DNA of 64,000 bases from Parietaria judaica (taxonomy: Eukaryota; Streptophyta; Magnoliopsida; Rosales; Urticaceae), in contig OX940870.1 in the NCBI GenBank assembly GCA_954871525.1, positions 18,755,501-18,819,500 of the forward strand. The letters run 5' to 3'. The notes under the pieces were generated by a model. It was not told the DNA's origin. It saw only the letters and a program-made list of their open reading frames with translations, and did no database searches. The first letter of the stretch is position 1. Every line of letters starts with the position of its first letter. The position numbers and the translations under genes are program-made. Positions 25,642 to 38,329 of this stretch are shown piece by piece.

Positions 25642-28179
25642 CGTTGCGAATAGATTTTAGGGTCGATATCGTTCCTTTTCATCAAAAAACTAACGTTTTT
25701 TTATTAGTACGACCTAACTGAAGGTCTCGACATTAAATTTGGCATCACGAACGCATCGTACTTTCGGTCGTAGGGAAACTAAGTTTTTAACGTATCGGTT
25801 GTGTTTTTATCGCTTTCACAATGGCTTATTGAAACTAGAAGATATTTCTTCGCCATTTACCTATTTATATAAGTAAAAGTGATACGACTAAACGTTATTA
25901 CGTTGTCGAATGTTTAATTTTTGTTAAAAAAATCTTGTTATTATGATTCTTTAACCTAAAAGAGGAAAAAGACTCAGTTTTTTTGTCGAACACGTGTTAA
26001 TCGTTGCGACAAGATTTTAGGATCGATATTGTTCCTTTTCAAGAAAAAACTAACGTTATTTTTATTAGTACGACCCAAATGAATGTCTCGACATTAAATT
26101 TGGCATCAAGAACGCATCGTACTATCGCTCGTATGGAAACTAAGTTTTTAACGTATCGGTTTCATTTTTATCGCTTTCACAATAACTTATTCAAACTAGA
26201 AGAAATTTATTCGCTATTTAGCAATTAAAATAAGTAAAAGTGATACAATTAAACGTTATTAGGGTGTCGAAAGTTTAATTTTTGTTAAAAAAATCTTTAT
26301 ATTATGGTTCTTTACCGTATAAGAGAAAAAAAGGCTCATTTTTTTTTGTCGAGCATGTGTTAGTCGTTGCGACAAGATTTTAGGATCGATATCGTTCCTT
26401 TTTAAAAAAAAAACTAACGTTATTTTTATTAGTACGACCCAAATGAAGGTCTCGACATTAAATTTGGCATCAAGAACGCATCGTACTTTCGCTAAAATGG
26501 AAACTAAGTTTTTAACGTATCGGTTGTGTTTTTATCGCTTTCACAATGGCTTACTGAAACTAGAAGATATTTCTTCTCCATTTACCTATAAATATAAGTA
26601 AAAGTGATACAATTAAACGTTATTAGTTTGTCGAAAGTTTGAATTTTGTTAAAAAAAATCTTGTTGTTATGGTTCTTTACCCTAAAAGAGGAAAAAGACT
26701 CAATTTTTTTGGTGGAGCACGTGTTAATCGTTGCGACAAGATTTTAGGATCAATATTGTTCTTATTCCAGAAAAAAACTAACGTTATTTTTATTAGTTCA
26801 ACCCAAATGAAGGTCTCGACATTAAATTTTGCATCAAGAACGCATTGTACTTTCGCTCGTATGGAAACTACGTTTTTATTGTATCGGTTGTGTTTTATCG
26901 CTTTCACAATGGCTTATTGAAACTAGAAGATATTTCTTCTCCATTTACCTATTAATATAAGTAAAAGTGATACAATTAAACGTTATTAGTGTGTCGAAAG
27001 TTTAATTTTTGTTAAAAAAATCTTGTTATTATGGTTCTTTAACCTAAAAGAGTAAAAATACTGAGTTTTATTTGTCGAGCACATGTTAATCGTTGCGACA
27101 AGATTTTAGGATCGATATCGTTCCTTTTCAAGAAAAAACAAACGTTATTTTCATTAGTACGACCCAAATGAAAGTCTCGATATTAAATTTGGCATCAAGA
27201 ACGTATCGTACTTTCACTCGTATGGAAAGTAAGTTTTTAACGTATTGGTTGCACTTTTATCGCTTTCACAATGGCTTATTGAAACTAGAAAAAATTTCTT
27301 TGCCATTTAACTATTAAAATAAGTAAAATAGATACAATTACACGTTATTAGGGTGTCGAAAGTTTAATTTTTGTTAAAAAAAATCTTTTTATTATGGTTC
27401 TTTATCCTATAAGAGGAAAAAAAGACTCAATTTTTTTTGTCGAGCACGTGTTAGTCGTTGCGAAAAGATTTTAGGTTCGATATCTTTCCTTTTCAAGAAA
27501 AAACTAACGTTATTTCTTTTAGTACGACCCAAATGAAGGTTTCAACATTTAATTTGGCATCAAGAATGCATCGTACTTTCGCTCGTATGGAAACTAAGTT
27601 TTTAACGTATCTATTGTGTTTTTATCGCTTTCACAATGTCTTAATTATAATAGAATATATTTCTTCTCCATTTACCTATTAATATAAGTAAAAGTGATAC
27701 AATTAAACGTTATTAGTGTGTCGAAAGTTTGAATTTTGTTAAAAAAATCTTGTTATTATGGTTGTTTACCTTAAAAGAGGAAAAAGACTCAGTTTTTTTG
27801 TCGAGCACGTGTTAATCGTTGCGAAAAGATTTAAGGATCCATATCGTTCTTATTCCAGAAAAAATTAACGTTAGTTTTATTAGTGCAACCCAAATGAAGG
27901 TCTCGACATTAAATTTGGCATCAAGAACGCGTCGTACTTTCGCTCGTATGGAAACTACGTTTTTATTGTATCGGTTGTCTTTTTATCGCTTTCACAATGA
28001 CTTATTGAAACTAGAAGATATTTCTTTGCCATTTAGCTATTTATATAATTAAAAGTGATACAATTAAAAATTATTAGGGTGTTGAAAGTTTAATTTTTGT
28101 TAAAAAAATCTTTTTATTATGGTTCTTTACCCTATAAGTGAAAAAAAGACTCAATTTTTTTTGTCGAGCACGTGTTAGT
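25642..28179 (+). repeat. H11: HOR copy, second of a three-copy family
   Basis: It carries the same three changes as H10. It also has a private C to A at 28069 in the M7 tail. Confidence 0.96.
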
Positions 28180-30717
28180 CGTTGCGAATAGATTTTAGGG
28201 TCGATATCGTTCCTTTTCATCAAAAAACTAACGTTTTTTTATTAGTACGACCTAACTGAAGGTCTCGACATTAAATTTGGCATCACGAACGCATCGTACT
28301 TTCGGTCGTAGGGAAACTAAGTTTTTAACGTATCGGTTGTGTTTTTATCGCTTTCACAATGGCTTATTGAAACTAGAAGATATTTCTTCGCCATTTACCT
28401 ATTTATATAAGTAAAAGTGATACGACTAAACGTTATTACGTTGTCGAATGTTTAATTTTTGTTAAAAAAATCTTGTTATTATGATTCTTTAACCTAAAAG
28501 AGGAAAAAGACTCAGTTTTTTTGTCGAACACGTGTTAATCGTTGCGACAAGATTTTAGGATCGATATTGTTCCTTTTCAAGAAAAAACTAACGTTATTTT
28601 TATTAGTACGACCCAAATGAATGTCTCGACATTAAATTTGGCATCAAGAACGCATCGTACTATCGCTCGTATGGAAACTAAGTTTTTAACGTATCGGTTT
28701 CATTTTTATCGCTTTCACAATAACTTATTCAAACTAGAAGAAATTTATTCGCTATTTAGCAATTAAAATAAGTAAAAGTGATACAATTAAACGTTATTAG
28801 GGTGTCGAAAGTTTAATTTTTGTTAAAAAAATCTTTATATTATGGTTCTTTACCGTATAAGAGAAAAAAAGGCTCATTTTTTTTTGTCGATCATGTGTTA
28901 GTCGTTGCGACAAGATTTTAGGATCGATATCGTTCCTTTTTAAAAAAAAAACTAACGTTATTTTTATTAGTACGACCCAAATGAAGGTCTCGACATTAAA
29001 TTTGGCATCAAGAACGCATCGTACTTTCGCTAAAATGGAAACTAAGTTTTTAACGTATCGGTTGTGTTTTTATCGCTTTCACAATGGCTTACTGAAACTA
29101 GAAGATATTTCTTCTCCATTTACCTATAAATATAAGTAAAAGTGATACAATTAAACGTTATTAGTTTGTCGAAAGTTTGAATTTTGTTAAAAAAAATCTT
29201 GTTGTTATGGTTCTTTACCCTAAAAGAGGAAAAAGACTCAATTTTTTTGGTGGAGCACGTGTTAATCGTTGCGACAAGATTTTAGGATCAATATTGTTCT
29301 TATTCCAGAAAAAAACTAACGTTATTTTTATTAGTTCAACCCAAATGAAGGTCTCGACATTAAATTTTGCATCAAGAACGCATTGTACTTTCGCTCGTAT
29401 GGAAACTACGTTTTTATTGTATCGGTTGTGTTTTATCGCTTTCACAATGGCTTATTCAAACTAGAAGATATTTCTTCTCCATTTACCTATTAATATAAGT
29501 AAAAGTGATACAATTAAACGTTATTAGTGTGTCGAAAGTTTAATTTTTGTTAAAAAAATCTTGTTATTATGGTTCTTTAACCTAAAAGAGTAAAAATACT
29601 GAGTTTTATTTGTCGAGCACATGTTAATCGTTGCGACAAGATTTTAGGATCGATATCGTTCCTTTTCAAGAAAAAACAAACGTTATTTTCATTAGTACGA
29701 CCCAAATGAAAGTCTCGATATTAAATTTGGCATCAAGAACGTATCGTACTTTCACTCGTATGGAAAGTAAGTTTTTAACGTATTGGTTGCACTTTTATCG
29801 CTTTCACAATGGCTTATTGAAACTAGAAAAAATTTCTTTGCCATTTAACTATTAAAATAAGTAAAATAGATACAATTACACGTTATTAGGGTGTCGAAAG
29901 TTTAATTTTTGTTAAAAAAAATCTTTTTATTATGGTTCTTTATCCTATAAGAGGAAAAAAAGACTCAATTTTTTTTGTCGAGCACGTGTTAGTCGTTGCG
30001 AAAAGATTTTAGGTTCGATATCTTTCCTTTTCAAGAAAAAACTAACGTTATTTCTTTTAGTACGACCCAAATGAAGGTTTCAACATTTAATTTGGCATCA
30101 AGAATGCATCGTACTTTCGCTCGTATGGAAACTAAGTTTTTAACGTATCTATTGTGTTTTTATCGCTTTCACAATGTCTTAATTATAATAGAATATATTT
30201 CTTCTCCATTTACCTATTAATATAAGTAAAAGTGATACAATTAAACGTTATTAGTGTGTCGAAAGTTTGAATTTTGTTAAAAAAATCTTGTTATTATGGT
30301 TGTTTACCTTAAAAGAGGAAAAAGACTCAGTTTTTTTGTCGAGCACGTGTTAATCGTTGCGAAAAGATTTAAGGATCCATATCGTTCTTATTCCAGAAAA
30401 AATTAACGTTAGTTTTATTAGTGCAACCCAAATGAAGGTCTCGACATTAAATTTGGCATCAAGAACGCGTCGTACTTTCGCTCGTATGGAAACTACGTTT
30501 TTATTGTATCGGTTGTCTTTTTATCGCTTTCACAATGACTTATTGAAACTAGACGATATTTCTTTGCCATTTAGCTATTTATATAATTAAAAGTGATACA
30601 ATTAAACATTATTAGGGTGTTGAAAGTTTAATTTTTGTTAAAAAAATCTTTTTATTATGGTTCTTTACCCTATAAGTGAAAAAAAGACTCAATTTTTTTT
30701 GTCGAGCACGTGTTAGT
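28180..30717 (+). repeat. H12: HOR copy, third of a three-copy family
   Basis: It carries the three changes of H10-H11. It adds gatcatg in the M2 tail (T at 28891), a private G to C at 29457 in M4 that copies the M2 form ttattcaaac, and M7 gacgatatt (C at 30554), shared only with H13. Confidence 0.96.
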
Positions 30718-33254
30718 CGTTGCGAATAGATTTTAGGGTCGATATCGTTCCTTTTCATGAAAAAACTAACGTTTTTTTATTAGTACGACCTAACTGAAGG
30801 TCTCGACATTAAATTTGGCATCACGAACGCATCGTACTTTCGGTCGTAGGGAAACTAAGTTTTTAACGTATCGGTTGTGTTTTTATCGCTTTCACAATGG
30901 CTTATTGAAACTAGAAGATATTTCTTCGCCATTTACCTATTTATATAAGTAAAAGTGATACGACTAAACGTTATTACGTTGTCGAATGTTTAATTTTTGT
31001 TAAAAAAATCTTGTTATTATGATTCTTTAACCTAAAAGAGGAAAAAGACTCAGTTTTTTTGTCGAACACGTGTTAATCGTTGCGACAAGATTTTAGGATC
31101 GATATTGTTCCTTTTCAAGAAAAAACTAACGTTATTTTTATTAGTACGACCCAAATGAATGTCTCGACATTAAATTTGGCATCAAGAACGCATCGTACTA
31201 TCGCTCGTATGGAAACTAAGTTTTTAACGTATCGGTTTCATTTTTATCGCTTTCACAATAGCTTATTCAAACTAGAAGAAATTTATTCGCTATTTAGCAA
31301 TTAAAATAAGTAAAAGTGATACAATTAAACGTTATTAGGGTGTCGAAAGTTTAATTTTTGTTAAAAAAATCTTTATATTATGGTTCTTTACCGTATAAGA
31401 GAAAAAAAGGCTCAATTTTTTTTGTCGAGCATGTGTTAGTCGTTGCGACAAGATTTTAGGATCGATATCGTTCCTTTTTAAAAAAAAACTAACGTTATTT
31501 TTATTAGTACGACCCAAATGAAGGTCTCGACATTAAATTTGGCATCAAGAACGCATCGTACTTTCGCTAAAATGGAAACTAAGTTTTTAACGTATCGGTT
31601 GTGTTTTTATCGCTTTCACAATGGCTTACTGAAACTAGAAGATATTTCTTCTCCATTTACCTATAAATATAAGTAAAAGTGATACAATTAAACGTTATTA
31701 GTTTGTCGAAAGTTTGAATTTTGTTAAAAAAAATCTTGTTGTTATGGTTCTTTACCCTAAAAGAGGAAAAAGACTCAATTTTTTTGGTGGAGCACGTGTT
31801 AATCGTTGCGACAAGATTTTAGGATCAATATTGTTCTTATTCCAGAAAAAAACTAACGTTATTTTTATTAGTTCAACCCAAATGAAGGTCTCGACATTAA
31901 ATTTTGCATCAAGAACGCATTGTACTTTCGCTCGTATGGAAACTACGTTTTTATTGTATCGGTTGTGTTTTATCGCTTTCACAATGGCTTATTGAAACTA
32001 GAAGATATTTCTTCTCCATTTACCTATTAATATAAGTAAAAGTGATACAATTAAACGTTATTAGTGTGTCGAAAGTTTAATTTTTGTTAAAAAAATCTTG
32101 TTATTATGGTTCTTTAACCTAAAAGAGTAAAAATACTGAGTTTTATTTGTCGAGCACATGTTAATCGTTGCGACAAGATTTTAGGATCGATATCGTTCCT
32201 TTTCAAGAAAAAACAAACGTTATTTTCATTAGTACGACCCAAATGAAAGTCTCGATATTAAATTTGGCATCAAGAACGTATCGTACTTTCACTCGTATGG
32301 AAAGTAAGTTTTTAACGTATTGGTTGCACTTTTATCGCTTTCACAATGGCTTATTGAAACTAGAAAAAATTTCTTTGCCATTTAACTATTAAAATAAGTA
32401 AAATAGATACAATTACACGTTATTAGGGTGTCGAAAGTTTAATTTTTGTTAAAAAAAATCTTTTTATTATGGTTCTTTATCCTATAAGAGGAAAAAAAGA
32501 CTCAATTTTTTTTGTCGAGCACGTGTTAGTCGTTGCGAAAAGATTTTAGGTTCGATATCTTTCCTTTTCAAGAAAAAACTAACGTTATTTCTTTTAGTAC
32601 GACCCAAATGAAGGTTTCAACATTTAATTTGGCATCAAGAATGCATCGTACTTTCGCTCGTATGGAAACTAAGTTTTTAACGTATCTATTGTGTTTTTAT
32701 CGCTTTCACAATGTCTTAATTATAATAGAATATATTTCTTCTCCATTTACCTATTAATATAAGTAAAAGTGATACAATTAAACGTTATTAGTGTGTCGAA
32801 AGTTTGAATTTTGTTAAAAAAATCTTGTTATTATGGTTGTTTACCTTAAAAGAGGAAAAAGACTCAGTTTTTTTGTCGAGCACGTGTTAATCGTTGCGAA
32901 AAGATTTAAGGATCCATATCGTTCTTATTCCAGAAAAAATTAACGTTAGTTTTATTAGTGCAACCCAAATGAAGGTCTCGACATTAAATTTGGCATCAAG
33001 AACGCGTCGTACTTTCGCTCGTATGGAAACTACGTTTTTATTGTATCGGTTGTCTTTTTATCGCTTTCACAATGACTTATTGAAACTAGACGATATTTCT
33101 TTGCCATTTAGCTATTTATATAATTAAAAGTGATACAATTAAACATTATTAGGGTGTTGAAAGTTTAATTTTTGTTAAAAAAATCTTTTTATTATGGTTC
33201 TTTACCCTATAAGTGAAAAAAAGACTCAATTTTTTTTGTCGAGCACGTGTTTGT
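30718..33254 (+). repeat. H13: HOR copy, subfamily B, one A short in M3
   Basis: 2537 bases. The A run in M3 near 31480-31488 has nine A rather than ten, shared only with H14. M7 has gacgatatt (C at 33091), shared only with H12. There is a private A to T at 33252 at the very end. Confidence 0.96.
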
Positions 33255-35791
33255 CGTTGCGAATAGATTTTAGGGTCGATATCGTTCCTTTTCATGAAAA
33301 AACTAACGTTTTTTTATTAGTACGACCTAACTGAAGGTCTCGACATTAAATTTGGCATCACGAACGCATCGTACTTTCGGTCGTAGGGAAACTAAGTTTT
33401 TAACGTATCGGTTGTGTTTTTATCGCTTTCACAATGGCTTATTGAAACTAGAAGATATTTCTTCGCCATTTACCTATTTATATAAGTAAAAGTGATACGA
33501 CTAAACGTTATTACGTTGTCGAATGTTTAATTTTTGTTAAAAAAATCTTGTTATTATGATTCTTTAACCTAAAAGAGGAAAAAGACTCAGTTTTTTTGTC
33601 GAACACGTGTTAATCGTTGCGACAAGATTTTAGGATCGATATTGTTCCTTTTCAAGAAAAAACTAACGTTATTTTTATTAGTACGACCCAAATGAATGTC
33701 TCGACATTAAATTTGGCATCAAGAACGCATCGTACTATCGCTCGTATGGAAACTAAGTTTTTAACGTATCGGTTTCATTTTTATCGCTTTCACAATAGCT
33801 TATTCAAACTAGAAGAAATTTATTCGCTATTTAGCAATTAAAATAAGTAAAAGTGATACAATTAAACGTTATTAGGGTGTCGAAAGTTTAATTTTTGTTA
33901 AAAAAATCTTTATATTATGGTTCTTTACCGTATAAGAGAAAAAAAGGCTCAATTTTTTTTGTCGAGCATGTGTTAGTCGTTGCGACAAGATTTTAGGATC
34001 GATATCGTTCCTTTTTAAAAAAAAACTAACGTTATTTTTATTAGTACGACCCAAATGAAGGTCTCGACATTAAATTTGGCATCAAGAACGCATCGTACTT
34101 TCGCTAAAATGGAAACTAAGTTTTTAACGTATCGGTTGTGTTTTTATCGCTTTCACAATGGCTTACTGAAACTAGAAGATATTTCTTCTCCATTTACCTA
34201 TAAATATAAGTAAAAGTGATACAATTAAACGTTATTAGTTTGTCGAAAGTTTGAATTTTGTTAAAAAAAATCTTGTTGTTATGGTTCTTTACCCTAAAAG
34301 AGGAAAAAGACTCAATTTTTTTGGTGGAGCACGTGTTAATCGTTGCGACAAGATTTTAGGATCAATATTGTTCTTATTCCAGAAAAAAACTAACGTTATT
34401 TTTATTAGTTCAACCCAAATGAAGGTCTCGACATTAAATTTTGCATCAAGAACGCATTGTACTTTCGCTCGTATGGAAACTACGTTTTTATTGTATCGGT
34501 TGTGTTTTATCGCTTTCACAATGGCTTATTGAAACTAGAAGATATTTCTTCTCCATTTACCTATTAATATAAGTAAAAGTGATACAATTAAACGTTATTA
34601 GTGTGTCGAAAGTTTAATTTTTGTTAAAAAAATCTTGTTATTATGGTTCTTTAACCTAAAAGAGTAAAAATACTGAGTTTTATTTGTCGAGCACATGTTA
34701 ATCGTTGCGACAAGATTTTAGGATCGATATCGTTCCTTTTCAAGAAAAAACAAACGTTATTTTCATTAGTACGACCCAAATGAAAGTCTCGATATTAAAT
34801 TTGGCATCAAGAACGTATCGTACTTTCACTCGTATGGAAAGTAAGTTTTTAACGTATTGGTTGCACTTTTATCGCTTTCACAATGGCTTATTGAAACTAG
34901 AAAAAATTTCTTTGCCATTTAACTATTAAAATAAGTAAAATAGATACAATTACACGTTATTAGGGTGTCGAAAGTTTAATTTTTGTTAAAAAAAATCTTT
35001 TTATTATGGTTCTTTATCCTATAAGAGGAAAAAAAGACTCAATTTTTTTTGTCGAGCACGTGTTAGTCGTTGCGAAAAGATTTTAGGTTCGATATCTTTC
35101 CTTTTCAAGAAAAAACTAACGTTGTTTCTTTTAGTACGACCCAAATGAAGGTTTCAACATTTAATTTGGCATCAAGAATGCATCGTACTTTCGCTCGTAT
35201 GGAAACTAAGTTTTTAACGTATCTATTGTGTTTTTATCGCTTTCACAATGTCTTAATTATAATAGAATATATTTCTTCTCCATTTACCTATTAATATAAG
35301 TAAAAGTGATACAATTAAACGTTATTAGTGTGTCGAAAGTTTGAATTTTGTTAAAAAAATCTTGTTATTATGGTTGTTTACCTTAAAAGAGGAAAAAGAC
35401 TCAGTTTTTTTGTCGAGCACGTGTTAATCGTTGCGAAAAGATTTAAGGATCCATATCGTTCTTATTCCAGAAAAAATTAACGTTAGTTTTATTAGTGCAA
35501 CCCAAATGAAGGTCTCGACATTAAATTTGGCATCAAGAACGCGTCGTACTTTCGCTCGTATGGAAACTACGTTTTTATTGTATCGGTTGTCTTTTTATCG
35601 CTTTCACAATGACTTATTGAAGCTAGAAGATATTTCTTTGCCATTTAGCTATTTATATAATTAAAAGTGATACAATTAAACATTATTAGGGTGTTGAAAG
35701 TTTAATTTTTGTTAAAAAAATCTTTTTATTATGGTTCTTTACCCTATAAGTGAAAAAAAGACTCAATTTTTTTTGTCGAGCACGTGTTAGT
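33255..35791 (+). repeat. H14: HOR copy, subfamily B, one A short in M3
   Basis: 2537 bases with the same nine-A run in M3 as H13 (near 34017-34025). M6 has G at 35124 and M7 has gaagctag (G at 35622). Both sit 17,765 bases after the matching sites in H7. Confidence 0.96.
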
Positions 35792-38329
35792 CGTTGCGAA
35801 TAGATTTTAGGGTCGATATCGTTCCTTTTCATGAAAAAACTAACGTTTTTTTATTAGTACGACCTAACTGAAGGTCTCGACATTAAATTTGGCATCACGA
35901 ACGCATCGTACTTTCGGTCGTAGGGAAACTAAGTTTTTAACGTATCGGTTGTGTTTTTATCGCTTTCACAATGGCTTATTGAAACTAGAAGATATTTCTT
36001 CGCCATTTACCTATTTATATAAGTAAAAGTGATACGACTAAACGTTATTACGTTGTCGAATGTTTAATTTTTGTTAAAAAAATCTTGTTATTATGATTCT
36101 TTAACCTAAAAGAGGAAAAAGACTCAGTTTTTTTGTCGAACACGTGTTAATCGTTGCGACAAGATTTTAGGATCGATATTGTTCCTTTTCAAGAAAAAAC
36201 TAACGTTATTTTTATTAGTACGACCCAAATGAATGTCTCGACATTAAATTTGGCATCAAGAACGCATCGTACTATCGCTCGTATGGAAACTAAGTTTTTA
36301 ACGTATCGGTTTCATTTTTATCGCTTTCACAATAGCTTATTCAAACTAGAAGAAATTTATTCGCTATTTAGCAATTAAAATAAGTAAAAGTGATACAATT
36401 AAACGTTATTAGGGTGTCGAAAGTTTAATTTTTGTTAAAAAAATCTTTATATTATGGTTCTTTACCGTATAAGAGAAAAAAAGGCTCAATTTTTTTTGTC
36501 GAGCATGTGTTAGTCGTTGCGACAAGATTTTAGGATCGATATCGTTCCTTTTTAAAAAAAAAACTAACGTTATTTTTATTAGTACGACCCAAATGAAGGT
36601 CTCGACATTAAATTTGGCATCAAGAACGCATCGTACTTTCGCTAAAATGGAAACTAAGTTTTTAACGTATCGGTTGTGTTTTTATCGCTTTCACAATGGC
36701 TTACTGAAACTAGAAGATATTTCTTCTCCATTTACCTATAAATATAAGTAAAAGTGATACAATTAAACGTTATTAGTTTGTCGAAAGTTTGAATTTTGTT
36801 AAAAAAAATCTTGTTGTTATGGTTCTTTACCCTAAAAGAGGAAAAAGACTCAATTTTTTTGGTGGAGCACGTGTTAATCGTTGCGACAAGATTTTAGGAT
36901 CAATATTGTTCTTATTCCAGAAAAAAACTAACGTTATTTTTATTAGTTCAACCCAAATGAAGGTCTCGACATTAAATTTTGCATCAAGAACGCATTGTAC
37001 TTTCGCTCGTATGGAAACTACGTTTTTATTGTATCGGTTGTGTTTTATCGCTTTCACAATGGCTTATTGAAACTAGAAGATATTTCTTCTCCATTTACCT
37101 ATTAATATAAGTAAAAGTGATACAATTAAACGTTATTAGTGTGTCGAAAGTTTAATTTTTGTTAAAAAAATCTTGTTATTATGGTTCTTTAACCTAAAAG
37201 AGTAAAAATACTGAGTTTTATTTGTCGAGCACATGTTAATCGTTGCGACAAGATTTTAGGATCGATATCGTTCCTTTTCAAGAAAAAACAAACGTTATTT
37301 TCATTAGTACGACCCAAATGAAAGTCTCGATATTAAATTTGGCATCAAGAACGTATCGTACTTTCACTCGTATGGAAAGTAAGTTTTTAACGTATTGGTT
37401 GCACTTTTATCGCTTTCACAATGGCTTATTGAAACTAGAAAAAATTTCTTTGCCATTTAACTATTAAAATAAGTAAAATAGATACAATTACACGTTATTA
37501 GGGTGTCGAAAGTTTAATTTTTGTTAAAAAAAATCTTTTTATTATGGTTCTTTATCCTATAAGAGGAAAAAAAGACTCAATTTTTTTTGTCGAGCACGTG
37601 TTAGTCGTTGCGAAAAGATTTTAGGTTCGATATCTTTCCTTTTCAAGAAAAAACTAACGTTATTTCTTTTAGTACGACCCAAATGAAGGTTTCAACATTT
37701 AATTTGGCATCAAGAATGCATCGTACTTTCGCTCGTATGGAAACTAAGTTTTTAACGTATCTATTGTGTTTTTATCGCTTTCACAATGTCTTAATTATAA
37801 TAGAATATATTTCTTCTCCATTTACCTATTAATATAAGTAAAAGTGATACAATTAAACGTTATTAGTGTGTCGAAAGTTTAATTTTTGTTAAAAAAATCT
37901 TGTTATTATGGTTGTTTACCTTAAAAGAGGAAAAAGACTCAGTTTTTTTGTCGAGCACGTGTTAATCGTTGCGAAAAGATTTAAGGATCCATATCGTTCT
38001 TATTCCAGAAAAAATTAACGTTAGTTTTATTAGTGCAACCCAAATGAAGGTCTCGACATTAAATTTGGCATCAAGAACGCGTCGTACTTTCGCTCGTATG
38101 GAAACTACGTTTTTATTGTATCGGTTGTCTTTTTATCGCTTTCACAATGACTTATTGAAGCTAGAAGATATTTCTTTGCCATTTAGCTATTTATATAATT
38201 AAAAGTGATACAATTAAACATTATTAGGGTGTTGAAAGTTTAATTTTTGTTAAAAAAATCTTTTTATTATGGTTCTTTACCCTATAAGTGAAAAAAAGAC
38301 TCAATTTTTTTTGTCGAGCACGTGTTAGT
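35792..38329 (+). repeat. H15: HOR copy, subfamily B
   Basis: The M6 tail has the gtttaattttt form (A at 37881, T at 37883), exactly 17,765 bases after H8. M7 has gaagctag (G at 38160), which H8 lacks, so the match to H8 is not complete. Confidence 0.96.

Noticed and set aside
31335..31517. Minus-strand open frame of 60 codons present only in H13 and H14
   Set aside because: It is created by the one-base shortening of the A run in M3, so it is a by-product of that change.
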